DNA from: Brevundimonas sp.
GTDB lineage: Bacteria > Pseudomonadota > Alphaproteobacteria > Caulobacterales > Caulobacteraceae
Assembly: GCF_030704825.1 (NCBI RefSeq)
Contig: NZ_JAUYNX010000014.1
Location: forward strand, 124,001-188,000
DNA length: 64,000 nucleotides
Reading direction: 5' to 3'
In this document: in pieces, positions 63,655 to 64,000 of the stretch
Layout of the letters: each line of letters starts with the position of its first letter
How positions within the stretch are numbered: the first letter of the stretch is position 1
Made by a program: the position numbers and the translations under genes
Notes under the pieces: model-generated
Databases searched by the model: none
What the model was told of the DNA's origin: nothing
The model's input: only the letters and a program-made list of their open reading frames with translations

Positions 63655-63867
63655 ATGCCCCGCCGGCCCCCGAAAGTCATTCGCCCGGTCGACCCCCGCG
63701 AAGAGGCGGCGCTGGACGCAGCGCTGGCCGCGTCCTTCCCCGCCAGCGATCCAATCGCCGTCCTCGAGCCGGCCGCCGAACGGCCCCGGCTCCATCCCGC
63801 GGCCCCCGCGGGTCGGCCCGACGGTCGCTCTCAATCCCGATCCAGAGAAAAGGATATCCAGCCGTGA
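63655..63867 (+). CDS. Small protein with SFPASDP motif
   Basis: 70 residues from ATG 63655, preceded by GGAGG with six bases of spacing (an ATG 24 bases upstream lacks such a site). The sequence MPRRPPKVIRPVDPREEAAL leads into ALAASFPASDPIAVLEP, a motif I know from many short uncharacterised proteobacterial proteins. The C-terminal third is Arg/Pro-rich. Its stop overlaps the universal stress gene start (GTGA), so the two are co-translated. Function unknown. Confidence 0.75.
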   Translation: MPRRPPKVIRPVDPREEAALDAALAASFPASDPIAVLEPAAERPRLHPAAPAGRPDGRSQSRSREKDIQP

Positions 63868-64000
63868 CCTACAGCAGCATTCTGACCTTGATGGACGGAA
63901 GCCAGGCCGCCGTGCAGAGGGCCCGCATCGCCGCGACCCTGGCGGCCCGGTTCGACGCGCGGCTCACCGGCGCCTTTCCTCAACCCCCGCTGCCTTTGTC
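63864..64000 (+). CDS. Universal stress protein (UspA family), 3' end cut by window edge
   Basis: The GTG start overlaps the preceding stop. The 45 visible residues, TYSSILTLMDGSQAAVQRAR followed by IAATLAARFDARLTG, fit the first strand and helix of a Usp domain (nucleotide-binding Asp-Gly-Ser loop). Stress proteins of this type commonly join phosphoketolase and alcohol dehydrogenase genes in FNR-controlled clusters. The rest lies beyond the window. Confidence 0.8.
   Translation, partial: MTYSSILTLMDGSQAAVQRARIAATLAARFDARLTGAFPQPPLPL

Overview
The window is GC-rich DNA from an alphaproteobacterium, most likely of the order Caulobacterales (Caulobacter or Brevundimonas type). The clearest marker is the chemotaxis operon at 26.8-36.3 kb, which follows the mcpA-cheX-cheY-cheA-cheW-cheR-cheB-cheY-cheD-cheU-cheY-cheE order I know from Caulobacter crescentus. 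The inositol genes, with an RpiR-type regulator and an IbpA/IatA/IatP-type ABC transporter, also fit. I see no rRNA, tRNA, CRISPR array or intact insertion sequence.

Region 1 (2-22,907) looks like one catabolic island that could take phytate and other inositol phosphates to central metabolism. The end of a TonB-dependent receptor is followed by a minus-strand operon for an organophosphate antiporter, an inositol-monophosphatase-family enzyme and a PhoD-like phosphatase. Next comes the minus-strand operon iolC-iolD-iolE-iolB-mmsA, then iolR facing two tandem inositol-dehydrogenase genes. A second TonB receptor diverges from a two-domain beta-propeller phytase lipoprotein, which is followed by an inositol ABC transporter. 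Sites of the form GGAA-N6-TTCC, exact or degenerate, lie ahead of these units and suggest one IolR regulon.

Region 2 (22,908-36,332) has a gene-poor stretch, a FixL/FixJ-like two-component pair, a TorF-type outer-membrane protein and the chemotaxis operon.

Region 3 (36,333-46,628) holds a short-chain dehydrogenase, a methyltransferase/thioredoxin-reductase-like pair, and a tripartite RND efflux system split around a TetR regulator. Two of three copies of a diverged dispersed repeat (23.0, 36.6 and 46.1 kb, all in one orientation) flank this block.

Region 4 (46,629-52,896) is a Cu/Ag-type HME-RND efflux operon. Its adaptor gene carries a frameshift at a run of ten G. The pump keeps the E. 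coli CusA methionines at the same residue numbers.

Region 5 (52,893-64,000) groups PRPP synthetase, phosphoketolase, a beta-CASP nuclease, an AMP/thymidine phosphorylase, a broken heavy-metal-domain gene, acetate kinase, an unknown ATP-grasp-like protein, a zinc alcohol dehydrogenase, a small SFPASDP-motif protein and the start of a universal stress protein. An exact FNR/FixK box (TTGAT-N4-ATCAA) and a one-mismatch box suggest low-oxygen control. The logical flow would be nucleotide ribose to acetyl phosphate to ATP.
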